From Sequoia sempervirens (taxonomy: Eukaryota > Streptophyta > Pinopsida > Cupressales > Cupressaceae), in the NCBI GenBank assembly GCA_007258455.2, contig VDFB02193867.1:533439071-533503070 (forward strand): a stretch of DNA of 64,000 nt, read 5' to 3'. The position numbers and the translations under genes were made by a program. Shown here piece after piece: positions 34,075-45,359 of this stretch. A model generated the notes under the pieces. It was not told the DNA's origin. It saw only the letters and a program-made list of their open reading frames with translations, and did no database searches. Within the stretch, counting starts at the first letter, position 1, and each line of letters starts with the position of its first letter.

Positions 34075-37000
34075 ATGGAATTAGGTGTAGGACCTTCAGG
34101 GGCATCCGCCGAGAAGGACAAAGGGAAGAAGTTAGGAAGGACCCCTCAGGGGAAAGAGGACAAGGACCAGATGAAATACCAATTCTAGGGTGAGCCTCTC
34201 CACTCAAAAGTCACAACAGATTGGAAGGAGATCACTGACACCAACATAGGCCAGGTTGATATTGATGAATTTACGCAAAGAGTCACAGTTAATCCGATGA
34301 CGAAGAATGCAAGATTGATAAGACAGAGTGGAATTGTGAAGGCTGCTAGATTTCCTCCATCCCTCGTGGCTCCCGAGTTGGTCATGGTTTGTCAGGAGGC
34401 ATATCAGATTGACACAAGAACGATCATTGATAGAGAAGGCAATGTCCTCGCTGACATGTCACCTTAAGGGATCACAAAGACCTTCCATATTCCCACATTT
34501 CAAGAGATAGAAGGTCCCCACTATAGAAGAATGCCAGGTGGCATGGGATGATAATCCGGTAGGTTGTAAGAAGTCAATAAATTTGCATTGGCTCAAGGAA
34601 AGGCGGGGCAGTGCTGCGAAGGTTCCTCAAGAACTCTTCCGTAGCGATTTCCACGAAGATTACCATGACTTGGTGACTATGTTGAGTAGGGTTATGGGTC
34701 TTCCTATGGATGCCTACTTTCAAGAATGGATGGTATACTTCATTGAGTAGATCCTATGTGGAAATGAGGACATCACAACAAAGCCTTCATTCTACTGGGG
34801 AGGAATCATAAGCAACTACTTTCATGAGCAATTCATCAACATGAAGAAGAGCTCCAAATTTTATATTACTTCCTATCTTGTCTATTCCTTGGTAGATCAA
34901 AGGCAGTACAATGGGTTGTTTTTGGCACCCGTTCAGGAGCAGGGGCAAAGAATCAAAGCCTATTATAGGTATCCGCAGCTCCAATACTAGAACTTCAAAT
35001 GGGATTACTGTAGAGTGAATGATGCCTTCATCGGCCATATCATCAAAATGATTGCCGGAGACTTCAAGAGGAGGGTTTCCCATAATGCCAGGGAATTATT
35101 GAAGTAGTATGCCTTTCTTTTCATTCAATATCCAAAGTTTACATACATCTATGCCCAGGGCTTCACTAAAAGGCCAAATAGGCTGCCTTGATACTCCAAT
35201 GACTTAATCATCCTTCTGGAGCTTTCTTGGCAACTCCAACACCTACAAGAAATCTTTAGCAGCAAACACATAGTGAGGATCTCCTACCCCATGACCCTTG
35301 GCCAGGGCATGTACTAACTACAAACTTCCCAATGTGCTAGCAACTCCAAGAAAGAGCTGCAGGATTACCACTTCTACCTACACACTGCTCGCTTGCGGAT
35401 GGACCCATATGGCCATGTTAGAAAAGTGTTCGGGATAGCATATGCCCATCTCCACCACATTGAGGATTTCTAGGCCGACTGCCAAGATGATAAAGAGGTA
35501 CGCACAAAGCACTACATGCAAATGACTGTACAATTGATAAGAAGGCTGTAGCCATTCCCCATACCAGACCAGGTCAAGGAAGATGAGGCTACCATAATGC
35601 ATCCAAGGTACTCTGCAATCACCAATCTACCGATACCAACAATAGACTAGGATGAACAGGGGGTCAATGACCTTGATACCATAACCTAGCCAATCTTGGC
35701 CCATACTAAGGAGTGGATCGATGGGTAGGTAGCTCATTTAAAGTAGCAAGGAATAATTTTGACTTATGAAGGGCTCAAAAGTGAGCCAAGTGCTACAGAG
35801 TATGTTGCTACCACCACTTTAACTGGCGGGACCTCCAAGTCTCCTCCGGTCACTAGATCCAAAAACTGAAAAGGGACATAAACTAAATAGTCTCTAGACC
35901 CCAAGGTCTATGCAAGGAAAGAAGTGAGAGGCTCACCTCCCAAAAGGGTCAGACAGGCAAGGAGCATTGTAGAACAACCCTCAACCCAAGAGAAGGAAGC
36001 AGAGCGTACAAATCAATTGGAGCCTCTCTTAGCTCTCCCTGTCCCTCCTGTTGCACCACCCACCTCCTTGGCTATGGTCGCTGCATCTCGGTCGGTAGTG
36101 GACATTTCTGTCCACCTTGCCCCTTCACCTTCGGCCAAGTCTGTAATAGTTATTGACTCCTATTCCACCATGACTACTCCCACTTCCTCCACTGCCATGT
36201 CACCAATCACATCATTCCCTCTGGTAACAAAAACAATGCCTATTCCCACTACCACCATGTCCAAGGCTCTCTCAAGACACATGCAGAACCTTCCCCCTGA
36301 GCTCTCCCAGATCCTAATGGATCTGAATCTACAAGCATCCCTTGCACAAGTCCTCGCTACTGCTTAGCCTTCACAACCACCGACGGGGCCACTAGGTATG
36401 GAGGCCACCATGCTAATTTCTAAGGAGTGGGAGAAACGAGAGCAGGAGGCCTCGAAGCCTATCGAGGAGGAGGTCGATGAGTACCATGAGCACCCAGAGT
36501 ACGAACATTGAACCATCAACAGGGTGGCTTATGAGGAGGAGGGAACGGGTTCTTCTGATAGTGGGGATGAGGAAGATAGCTCCAATGCTAAGGTGATCAT
36601 ACAAACCTTTAACGATGACCTTGAGGAGGAGATGGCACAACAGCTGAAAGACACTGAGGCAGAAGCAAAAGGGTCACCCCATGATGAAGAGGGGCAGCCA
36701 TCAAAAAAATAGTAGCAAGAGGATTTACCTAAGCTTGGAACCCATGTTGTCAGAAGCCCCAAGACTGAGTATACTGAGGAAAGGAAGGAAGAAGAAACAG
36801 CAAGGAAAGAGAGTCCCGTGCAACAACTATCCACTAGGCTGCCTATCAAACACCTTATGTTCATCCATGACTTGGATGAGGAGGAGGAGGACATTGCCAA
36901 AGAAAAAGGAAAATCCCCAGAAGAAAAAGGAGCAAAAATCTTGGCCTTGACTGAGAGGCGCGAAGGTGACTATGATTCACCCAATGGAAAATCTGTTGTG

Positions 37001-38160
37001 CCTTAGTGGTTATAGAGGCAGCTTGAAAGAAAAACCGTTGTGCTGAAGGACCCAAGGGCAAGGTTAGAGGCCATCTTAGCTTGAGCCCAAACCACGACAA
37101 AAAGGAGAAGAAGCCCAATGTTTGATCCAGGGTAATGATGGATGCTTCTGGGTCTCGAGCGACACAAATAACAATGCCTACGATTGGCCAGGCTGGGGTG
37201 AGTTATAACATCTCCACCATAGACTTGGGGACCACCACCAGAGAGCAAAAAGTCAAGCACCTTGAGGAGTCAGTGGCTACGGTCGTGCATCTGATAAAGC
37301 AAGATAAGATCTCGAAGCATGAGCTCAAGGCACAGGTCGCGACCTTAACAGACTACATACAACAATGGTCTTCAGTGGACGACTTGTCTACCAAATCCAT
37401 GGCCACACCTCAACTGCTATCCAAAGAGCAGATCGATAAGATGAAAAGGAGAAAGAACTTAGAGAAGACCACAAAGTACTGGTTCCAATGAGTCTTATAC
37501 ATCGGGAACATGGGAATTAGCCGAGTTGTGCAAATAGCCAACAAGTTCTTGGACCTGTTGTAGTCTCTGGAAGGCACAAGGAAGCTTTGCATCGACTTCC
37601 CTGTGACCCATGACTCCACCTTTCTAAGGATCGAGGCTATCCTTCAGTTACCAAAAGCCATGTGGGAGAAGGAGCTTGCATTTAAGAAGGATGATCACTG
37701 GCTGATGGATGTGTGGTGGCGGGACTTTAACAACTAGAAGGAGAGGCTAGAACAAATCCTGAGCAAGGTAGATCTTTACATTGAATGGATCCAGAAAATG
37801 AGGGTAGAATGTGCTTAGTACCTTAAGCTAATGACGGACTATGACATGCCCACAGTACAAATGGACTTAGATAAAATAAAACCCTTCTTCCATGAGAAGA
37901 TGAAGGACAGGATCACTGGTGAAATCACAGTGGAATTCCTGAGTTTTGCTGCCGGTGCCTTTGATCAATCAGAGTTGTTCAGAGACCAAGGCTCAAAGTA
38001 CAATGAGGATTGAAAAAGGCTAGAGGATAACACAAAAGAATGGAGCTACCAGGTGCTGTGATATGAAATCATCGAAATAGACAAGCTCCAGGCAGTCATC
38101 CTCAAGTTCATTGAATACACTACTTCTAAAAAACAAGAGGATAGCCCCGTCACAATAGTG
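34075..38160 (+). pseudogene. LTR-encoded protein of element G, 5' LTR copy
   Basis: The chosen ATG (34075) opens a frame shared with the right LTR and follows TTTGTAG, a possible splice acceptor. Domains I can describe: N-terminal globular part with WKEITDTNIGQVDIDEF, FHEDYHDLVTMLSRVMGLP and FYWGGIISNYFHEQFI; a Pro/Ser/Thr-rich linker (35925-36365); an acidic stretch (EEEGTGSSDSGDEEDS, DDLEEEMAQQL); a Lys/Glu-rich part with DEEEEDIAKEKGKSPEEKG; a predicted coiled coil (VKHLEESVATVVHLIKQDKI); and a C-terminal domain (WLMDVWWRDF, DQSELFRDQGSKY). No known family recognised. Many in-frame stops, several TAG where the other LTR has CAG. Confidence 0.7.
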
Positions 38161-38164
38161 GTTT

Positions 38165-38545
38165 ACAATTCCTGAGAGGAACTTTTAGCTGAAATCACAT
38201 GAATAGTCCAGCTATAGTGATGTGGGAGACATTTACAATTGACTAAAGTATAAAAGTGCTATAGTGGTTAGTCAAGCTAAGAGGATGAAATAGGGATAAA
38301 GACAAAAAATGTAATTTTATCAATTTGTGATATATTGGGGAGTAGAATGTGATAACCCTATTTTGTAATGAATCTCAAAGATGAGGAACTCCCTGAATAG
38401 TAGCTATAGTGAAACAACAATTGACTAAAGTATAAAAGTGCTATAGTGGTGTCAGCAAGAGGATGAAATAGGGAAAAGACAAAATGTAATTTTAAATTGT
38501 GATATATTGGGGGTAGGTGAAACCCTATTTTGTAATGAATCTTGG
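38165..38545 (+). repeat. Tandem duplication in the 5' LTR of element G
   Basis: Two imperfect units of about 180 bp share ATTGACTAAAGTATAAAAGT, TATAGTGGT, GAGGATGAAATAGGG, TTGTGATATATTGGGG and CCCTATTTTGTAATGAATC. The right LTR has a single unit (54054-54210). The duplication accounts for the 201-base difference in LTR length and arose after or during the last replication. Confidence 0.75.
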
Positions 38546-38593
38546 CCACACAATAAGAATTAATCTTGGCCATTCATTGAATCTTTTGGGCAC

Positions 38594-38600
38594 TATAAAT
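38594..38600 (+). promoter_or_regulatory. TATA box near the 3' part of the 5' LTR
   Basis: TATAAAT within CACTATAAATAGAGCTCTCC. It is about 890 bases before the LTR end and 1 kb before gag, a fitting place for the start of genomic RNA (R). The following 19-mer is shared with family L LTRs. Kept in the right LTR at 54271. Confidence 0.65.
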
Positions 38601-39591
38601 AGAGCTCTCCTCTTATTTGCAAAGAGAGTTGAGTTGTTATAAAGACATACTATAGGAATTTATAAAGAAAAGACATTGACTTGGTGCATTTTCTGAATTT
38701 CTCACATGTTGATTGATTCAATCTCCATTGTTAGATGTTTGACTTAGACTTTATTGCTGTCCTAGTTAGCTATTTCTTGCTTCAGTAGATTTTAGGAATG
38801 TTGTCTTGTGATAACAAAAATTCCTGCTGTGTTGATGACTTCTCAGTCCATACTTTTTGTTGTTTGCTAATGGTAGATAGCTGCGCAAAGTTAGCCTGGG
38901 CTTGAATTCAAAGCTATTCCAAAACATTTATCTTTGATTCATGCATGTACATGGTGAATGAAGGACAAATAATTTGAAGACCTTAGAAGATAGCACAGGT
39001 TCCACGATACTTTGAAATCTCTGGTTAAGTGGGATATTGTTTTAAGAGGTTGTCCATTGTAGGAACTCCATTGTCACTATTCACAGTTGATTGCAGATTT
39101 AGGAACTTTCCCTCTTCCTTTCCTTCTTTTCTTTTTTAAATGACTGACCTATGCTAAGGTTCATTGCACATTGTAGAGCCAAATCTAGTGACAAAATGGA
39201 GTCTGAGACCGCTGTTTGAACCTACAGCCAATGCATAACAACTCTTCCATCCAAGAACTCCATTTCAAGATCCAACTTTCATGCTTTGTAACTCATCCAT
39301 AAGACCACCTTATGTTTCCAACAAATCATATCAAACAACTAAGATATTCTAAGCATTGTTAAGACCTAACATTAGAGACCTTGGGATAGTGTTCTGTAAT
39401 CTAATTGTGGAAGATTTCCTTTCAAGAGAGGTAGTGCACCCACGCACTGCCTGTGTTGAGAAGTGCATAAAAACACCATCAACAGAACTGACACTAGAAG
39501 GAGGGAATACATTGAAAATACCAAGCTAAGGGTTAAAAGTGAAGCTAGATCGAATTAGATCGTTCTCCCCATAAATATTTCAAAGAGTTAT

Positions 39592-41486
39592 ATGGTCAAC
39601 ACCAAACAAGGGAGAATTTAAAGAATTGCAGCCTCCTACAAGGGTGAGGCGAGCTAAAGGAAGTAGCGTTGCCTCTTCCTCCTCGATTCCATCCACCTCC
39701 ATTCCACCCTCACCTTCATCTGGTTGGCCTTCATCTTCCACCCAACCATCTCAAACTACATTTGCACCTCTTGTCTTTGGAAGCTAGGGGATTGCTGCTC
39801 TCCCAGCCTTTCTAGCCTAGGGTGTGGTCCAATCAGCAGCAGCTCAAGTGCAGTCCCAGATTGCTATTGTATTGCAGATACAACCCAAAATTTCCATTTT
39901 CAAATAGCAGGTACCACCTCTGCCACCCTCCATGTCTTGGTTAGCACATGACCCTTCACCAATACATTTCACCACTTACCATGATATGCCTAAGAATCTG
40001 GAGGGTTTTTTTTCGAAGTTCCATCCATGCGACCTACAAAGAACAGCTAAGGAGCATATCAAAATATTCGAGACAACATTTACTGAAATGCAAGTTGACC
40101 ATGAGGATGTCACATGCCACGTTTTTCCACATTCGTCAGGGGAAGAAGCCTTCTATTGGTACATCAATCTGCTAAGAGGATCCATTACCTCATGGAATCT
40201 AATGAAGAATACCTTCCTGTAGAAATACAAGATTCCCATTAGCCCTTCAAAACTTTACCAGTAGTTTATGTCTATCAGAAGGGAAGTTAATGAACCTATT
40301 GGGTCCTTCAATGATCATTTTCATCAGGCCTAGACAAGGCTCCAGGACCCATACCTCCATAATGATGTTGCAGCTCTCCCAATCTATTATGTGGCATTGG
40401 ACAACCTCACGTCAGCCTTGGTGAAAAGGATGCACCCACCACTCACTACCCTAGTGACCGCCTATACGGAGGATATTGTCGCGAGTGCGGACTTGGGACA
40501 AAATATCTATGGCCTACTGCCTTCTTTAGGGCCAATAGCTCACTCGATGCAGATTAAGGGGCTCAATTAGGTATTTTCTCATCAAACCCCTCTTATGAAC
40601 TAGGTGCCTCAATTGTCTATGGTATGACATCCAAGGCAGCCACTAAATTATGCACCTCTTGCACCTTCCTATTTGCAGCACTAGCAGTAGTATAACAATC
40701 CTCAGGCTACTCCAAAATAGCAGGTGTATTCCTAGTAGCCCTAGGCACCATTGTACCTATCAAGACCAGAGTTTCCTCCAGCTTATCAGAATCAGCCGAC
40801 AGCCTCGCCTGCTTTTCTCCAAAATCTGATGCCATCACCTTGGAACGAGACTGAGAAAGAAAAGTTAGAGGAGTTGACTGTGATGATAAAAAAAATGTCC
40901 ATAGAAATGATGCACCTAAAAAATTAGAATAATTAGTTACAAGCCTCCCAATGTAATTTTCAGGCCAATCTTAACTAGGACAACCAAGACAATAGGGATA
41001 TTAGGGATAATCATGAAGCAAGCACTTCCTCTGGGTAGAACTTTGATAGGGCGCAAAATGCCAATCAGAATGCAGAAAGGAGACCTTGTCAAAGGAAAAA
41101 CCGCACATGGAACACAAGGCCCAATAATGGAGGTGTCCCTACACCTTTCAACTATCCGGTGAGCAACAAAAAAATGACTGGTGGAGTATACCTTGCCGAG
41201 GCACCCTTGTCTAGATGGTGTTGGATTCACAAAACTAGCAGACATTTTGAGTTGGATTGCCCTGAGTTCCAGACAACTGCTGAAATATTCTAGGTGGAAG
41301 TACATAATGCATTAGATAGTGCCAGTTGTAGGGACATCATCCCATCTGAGCCATATGATTCCTCCTATCTCATGGTTAATCACACATCATTTCCACAAGG
41401 TGACCACAACGAGCCTGAAGTTGAACCTACTCCTGTTAAGAGTGAAGAAGCACAAGAGGTAAGTAATGAACAAACTTTGGCTTAGT
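39592..41486 (+). pseudogene. Element G gag
   Basis: Starts at ATG 39592 with MVNTKQG, close to the MVNTR-type start I know from related plant gag proteins. After a frameshift come a Ser/Pro-rich stretch, then the capsid-like region (MPKNLEGFFSKFHPCDLQRT, EEAFYWYINLLRGSITSWN), a Pro/Gln-rich part with several TAG stops in a CAG context (40640-40760), and a zinc-knuckle-like motif WCWIHKTSRHFELDCPEF (about 41220). Forms the particle in family members. Several frameshifts and stops. Confidence 0.75.
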
Positions 41487-42205
41487 GTTTCAATTTAGTA
41501 GATAATGGTCTAGTAGATAAAGAGGGGCCATTTGTAGATGAGGTCCACATGTTCCATCAAAGGTCAACTCCCTACTTCCTTAGGAATAGACAGGCAGGTG
41601 GACCCTTTACAACTTCTACCCCACCAAACAATTTTGCCACCCCACCTGATCTTAATGCCAACAATAACCCTAGGCTTTCTCATATACCCACCCAATACCT
41701 CAACAAGAACGGATCTCAAAACCAGTCACAAAATCAGCCTCAAGGCCAATCCCAAAATCTGTCTAGTCAAACAATAGCCCAACCTCCTATTTCTGCCATA
41801 GGCCAAGCTTTTAGTTTGAAAATTGAGCAAATGGGTGAATATGTAGCAGAAGAGTTTAGGAAGGTAAAAATTAGTTTGTCAGCCTTTGAATTACTCAAAG
41901 TCCCTGTTGTAAGGCATGCCTTCTTTAGGGTTCTTAATGGGAGTGCATCCTCTAGTATAACTCTAGAAACGTCAGCCAAAAGAGTTACCTTTGAAGAGCC
42001 AAGAAAAGAACCAGAGATACAGGATAATACCAGGAAAAGGAAGGATGTTCCCATGAATCAGTCTGCAAGTAAACAAATTAAAAAGGAACCAGAGCAGACT
42101 AATAGGAAACTTCCTAAGGACCAACTATTTAGGCAAACCAAGGATACGGGCAGTGATAAGAACAAAGGTCAGATAGCTCACATGGACACGCTTATGAACA
42201 TCTTT
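41487..42205 (+). pseudogene. Element G gag-to-protease linker
   Basis: One plus-strand frame (41549-42208) is open for about 219 codons: MFHQRSTPYFLRNRQAG, a Pro/Gln/Asn-rich part, then basic segments (RKRKDVPMNQSASKQIKKEP). It leads into the protease. No catalytic motif. By position it is the end of gag or the start of pol in a single polyprotein. Confidence 0.6.
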
Positions 42206-42720
42206 TAGGGGAGACCGGAAACTCCCCCTTTCCTGACCATCATTAGGATTTTTGGGAAGAACCTGCATAACTGCCTGCTCGATTCAGGGGCTTATACTAA
42301 TGTCATGCCCTTAGCAGTATGCAAGGCTCTTGGCATCACCCCCATGCCTTCAAGGAGGAAGGTGACCTAGCTTGACAAAACAGAGATCAACATTGTAGGT
42401 GAAATAAACCTTATCCTGATGAAGATTGCTATAGATCCACATATACAACAAGTCATTGATATTCAAGTGGTTGACATTCCTGATGCATATGGAATCATCT
42501 TGGGAAGGGAATTCACCAAGGCACTAAATGGATATACAGCCACAGACCTTTCTCACATGTGGCTACTATGGAAGGGGCTGCCAAATCAAATCCGTATCGA
42601 CCATGAACCCTGTATGAAATACATGATCACGGAGTACAATAATATTAATGAGGTGTTGTTTGCTAAAATTGACCTAGGGAATTACCATCCTTTCACCTAC
42701 CAAAATGAGGTTAAGCTTTA
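42206..42720 (+). pseudogene. Element G aspartic protease
   Basis: LHNCLLDSGAYTNVMPLAV has the active-site triad D-S-G-A (42281-42292). It continues VCKALGITPMPSRRK, one stop, then VVDIPDAYGIILGREFTK and ALNGYTATDLSHMWLLWKG, a segment I recall from plant Ty3 polyproteins of the same family. Cuts the polyprotein. The core triad is intact; a TAG replaces a codon near 42369. Confidence 0.8.
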
Positions 42721-43565
42721 GGAAGAATGTGCGAATGAAGTGTTACTGGTGTTGTGTAGTAGTTCGACTCATTCTACATGAATGCCCCCAGACACAGAAA
42801 TATTGATAGAAGCTAATGATGAACCTAATAAGGATGACAACTGGGGACTACTCAGTGGTTTCCAGGAGTTCATTGAAAAGTGTGCAGGGGATCAACTCAA
42901 CCTAAGGGCTTGAATAAATTTACAGGATCTCTTGTTACCAAACTGGTGCAGGGTTCACAATGCTGCCCACTCCAAGTTTGATTGTTGCTTGTGTCAAGCA
43001 GTAAATGCACATGTTAAAAAATTAGCTGCTCCTCAGATAGAAATGCCAAAGGGAGCACTAGCAAAACCACTTATTGATCAATACATTGAGCTAGAAAATT
43101 CCTCTAAGATCACAGAGCTAGTCACCTAGCATAAAGGGAGCAAGAACTTGATCGGACCTAAAGATAAAAAAACTTCCACGTGTTGGACACTCCGAATTGA
43201 TGGATCTAAGTCCAAGCAAGGAGCCAGAACTTGGTTCGAACTCATCAGCCCAACGGGTAAGATATTTCTAGCTGCCCATAGATTGTAGTTCTATTGCACC
43301 AATGATGTAGCAGAATATGAGGCCCTAGTCCTTGGCCTTCTCATGGCCTTGAAGAAAAATGTAAAAGTGCTACAAGTTTTGGGGATTCTGAGCTCATAGT
43401 TAAACAGGTTAGGAAGATGTATTCCTATCATGATCGGAGACTTAAAAACTATAGGCATAGGGTTTGGGATCTCTTGGAGGGCTTAGATGCATTCAATATA
43501 CAGTTGATCCCTCATGCTCATAATTGTAGAGCTGATGCCTTGGCTCAAGCAGCCAACACTTTACA
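42721..43565 (+). pseudogene. Element G archaeal-type RNase H, upstream of RT
   Basis: After a linker (HNAAHSKFDCCLCQAVNAHV near 42960) the frame gives CWTLRIDGSKSKQGARTWFE, NDVAEYEALVLGLLMALK, then after one frameshift near 43380 GDSELIVKQVRKMYSY, and finally NIQLIPHAHNCRADALAQAA. The D, E, D and D catalytic positions are all kept. Unlike element A, this domain lies before reverse transcriptase. I recall plant Ty3 polyproteins with the same order, so it is a family feature rather than a local rearrangement. One stop and one frameshift. Confidence 0.8.
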
Positions 43566-43569
43566 ACCC

Positions 43570-44720
43570 CTCTCTCTATCTGGGCTCAAGAAATTCACTG
43601 TTGAACTGACACCCACGCCATCGGTCCCACATAATGTTACCCACTTGCAAGTCTTCAATGATGACAAACATATCCTTCAATTCATCACAAGTTTTAATGT
43701 TTTTGCAGCTCAAATAATTGATGAAGCTGATCCACAGGAAGCTGAACTTGACATAGAGGGGTTTATTAACCTCAAAACCAATATGATCCCTAGGGGCATG
43801 GTTCAGTTGGAACACATATTTGACTTGGACTAGATCAGAGACCAGAATCAGCAAATGAAAAAGGAGGCCATAAGCAACCAGTACGATGCTCACAACCTTG
43901 GGACAACCGAAGAGATCAAGAATGTCTTTATTGGCAAGGTGTGCACACCAGAGGAAAAGAAGGGAATTACGGATGCGTTGTGGAAGTACCATGATGTGGT
44001 GGCATAGGCATAGAACTATGAAGATTTAAAAACATATGACACTTCTGTCATTACACACACCATCCCTCTTAAGACAAAAGTGAGGTCATTCCACTAGCGA
44101 CAACTCCTTATCAACGCCTTGTTGGAACCCATCATGTACAAAGAAGTGCAGAAGTTACTCTCGGCAAGAATTATTTTTCTATTTAGACATTCCACATGGG
44201 TGGCCAACTTGGTCCCAGTTAGAAAAAAGAATGGGGAGATCAAATTGTGTGTAGATTTATGCAATTTGAATAGCACTTCGGAGAAAGACAACTATCTAGT
44301 ACCTTCATTAGATGAGGTCCTTTAGATTGTCAACGGTTCCTAGATGATATCTTTGCTTGACACATACTCTGGGTACAACTAGGTAATGGTACAATATGAG
44401 GATCATCACAAAATGGCGTTCAACACCAAGTGGGGGACGTTCACGTACAGGAGAATTCCTTTTGGTCTCATCAACACCAGTGCCACCTTCCAACATGCCA
44501 TGGATATCGCCTTCAAGGACCTGAATGGCAAGTGTATAATCATCTACATGGATGATTTGATCGTGTTTTTTAAAAGGTGGGGTGATCACGTCTTCGATTT
44601 ATGAAAGGTATTTCAGAGATGCAGGGAGTTCGAGGTTTCTCTTGACCCCAATAAGTGCATTTTTGGAGTGACTGAAGGCATATTGCTCAGACATATCATC
44701 TCAAAAGAGGGAATCTCCAT
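43570..44720 (+). pseudogene. Element G reverse transcriptase
   Basis: A linker (43570-44030, with YEDLKTYDTSVITHTIPLK) precedes the domain. Then STWVANLVPVRKKNGEIKLC, LCNLNSTSEKDNYLVPSLDE, ISLLDTYSGYN, MAFNTKWGTFTYRRIPFGL and the catalytic box YMDD (44545-44556), then EVSLDPNKCIFGV. The WVANLVPVRKKNGEI signature marks the plant Ty3 group that carries an RNase H upstream. Catalytic residues are kept. Stops include TAG or TGA at 44322, 44341, 44383 and 44602. Confidence 0.9.
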
Positions 44721-44819
44721 AGACCCTGAACGTATCAAGTCCTTACTTAAAATCCTGCCCCTAGGCAGCAAAAAATGATTAAAATCTTTCTTTGAAAAGA
44801 TCAACTTTGCCAAAAAATT

Positions 44820-45290
44820 TATCATGGGTTTTGCAGAGATCGTTAAACCTCTCAATGCTATGTTGAAACAAGATGCCAAAGTTGAATGGACACCTGATGC
44901 AAAACAATCTTTTGAAGAAATTAAATGGGCTATCGCCGAGGTGCCTGTGCTAGTCAGCACAGATTATTTGAAGCCTTTCTATATCTACTTGTTCGCTTTA
45001 GACCATTCTTGTGCTAGCATGTTGACCCAGAAGGACGATGAAATAAATGAGCATCCGATCACCTTTATGAGTGCTCCCTTCAAGGATGCTGAATTGTGAT
45101 ATCACAACATTGAAAAGCAAGCATATGCTCTTGTTAGAGGGGTGAAGAAATTTAGACACTACATCCTACACAATAAGGTGTTTGCCATTGTCCCCGACCC
45201 AGCAGTAAAAATGTTACTCATGTAATATGAATTAGGCGAAAGAAGAGCTAAATGGGTCACCATAATCCAAGAATATGACATGGAGATCCA
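44820..45290 (+). pseudogene. Element G Ty3-type RNase H
   Basis: Follows reverse transcriptase through a connection with GFAEIVKPLNAMLKQDAKVE and WTPDAKQSFEEIKWAIAE. The domain reads FYIYLFALDHSCASMLTQ (the usual first Asp, in LYTDAS-like context, reads Phe-Ala here), HPITFMSAPFKDAEL, HNIEKQAYALVRGVKKFRHY, AKWVTIIQEYDMEI. Stops at 45098 and 45223. As in element A the Ty3 RNase H has lost its first acid while the second RNase H keeps its own. Confidence 0.8.
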
Positions 45291-45359
45291 ACCAATGAAG
45301 CTAATAAGAGGACAGGAACTCACCTGCACAATTACTGAAACAACGGCAGAAGTTGGACC

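Larger units (their letters stand above)
31702..39484 (+). mobile_element. Element G 5' LTR (7.8 kb)
   Basis: Starts TGATGTGTCCTTAGCACACA, ends AAACACCATCAACA. In order: a GC-richer first 2.3 kb with a TATA box at 32514, a decayed frame of about 1360 codons, a tandem duplication (38165-38545) that makes this LTR about 200 bases longer than the right one, a second TATA box at 38594, and about 0.9 kb to the end. The element's gag starts only 108 bases after the LTR. By position the second TATA box is the better candidate for the genomic RNA. Confidence 0.85.

Noticed and set aside
36413..37260. Minus-strand open frames rich in Ser and Leu within the G LTR
   Set aside because: They are antisense to the acidic and Lys-rich parts of the LTR frame and are not kept at equal length in the other LTR.
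31702..39484. Reading element G as a tandem pair with short LTRs instead of giant LTRs
   Set aside because: The left border starts exactly at the same TG as the right repeat and GTTAT flanks both outer ends, with the host repeat unit restored on joining. A tandem truncation would not give this.
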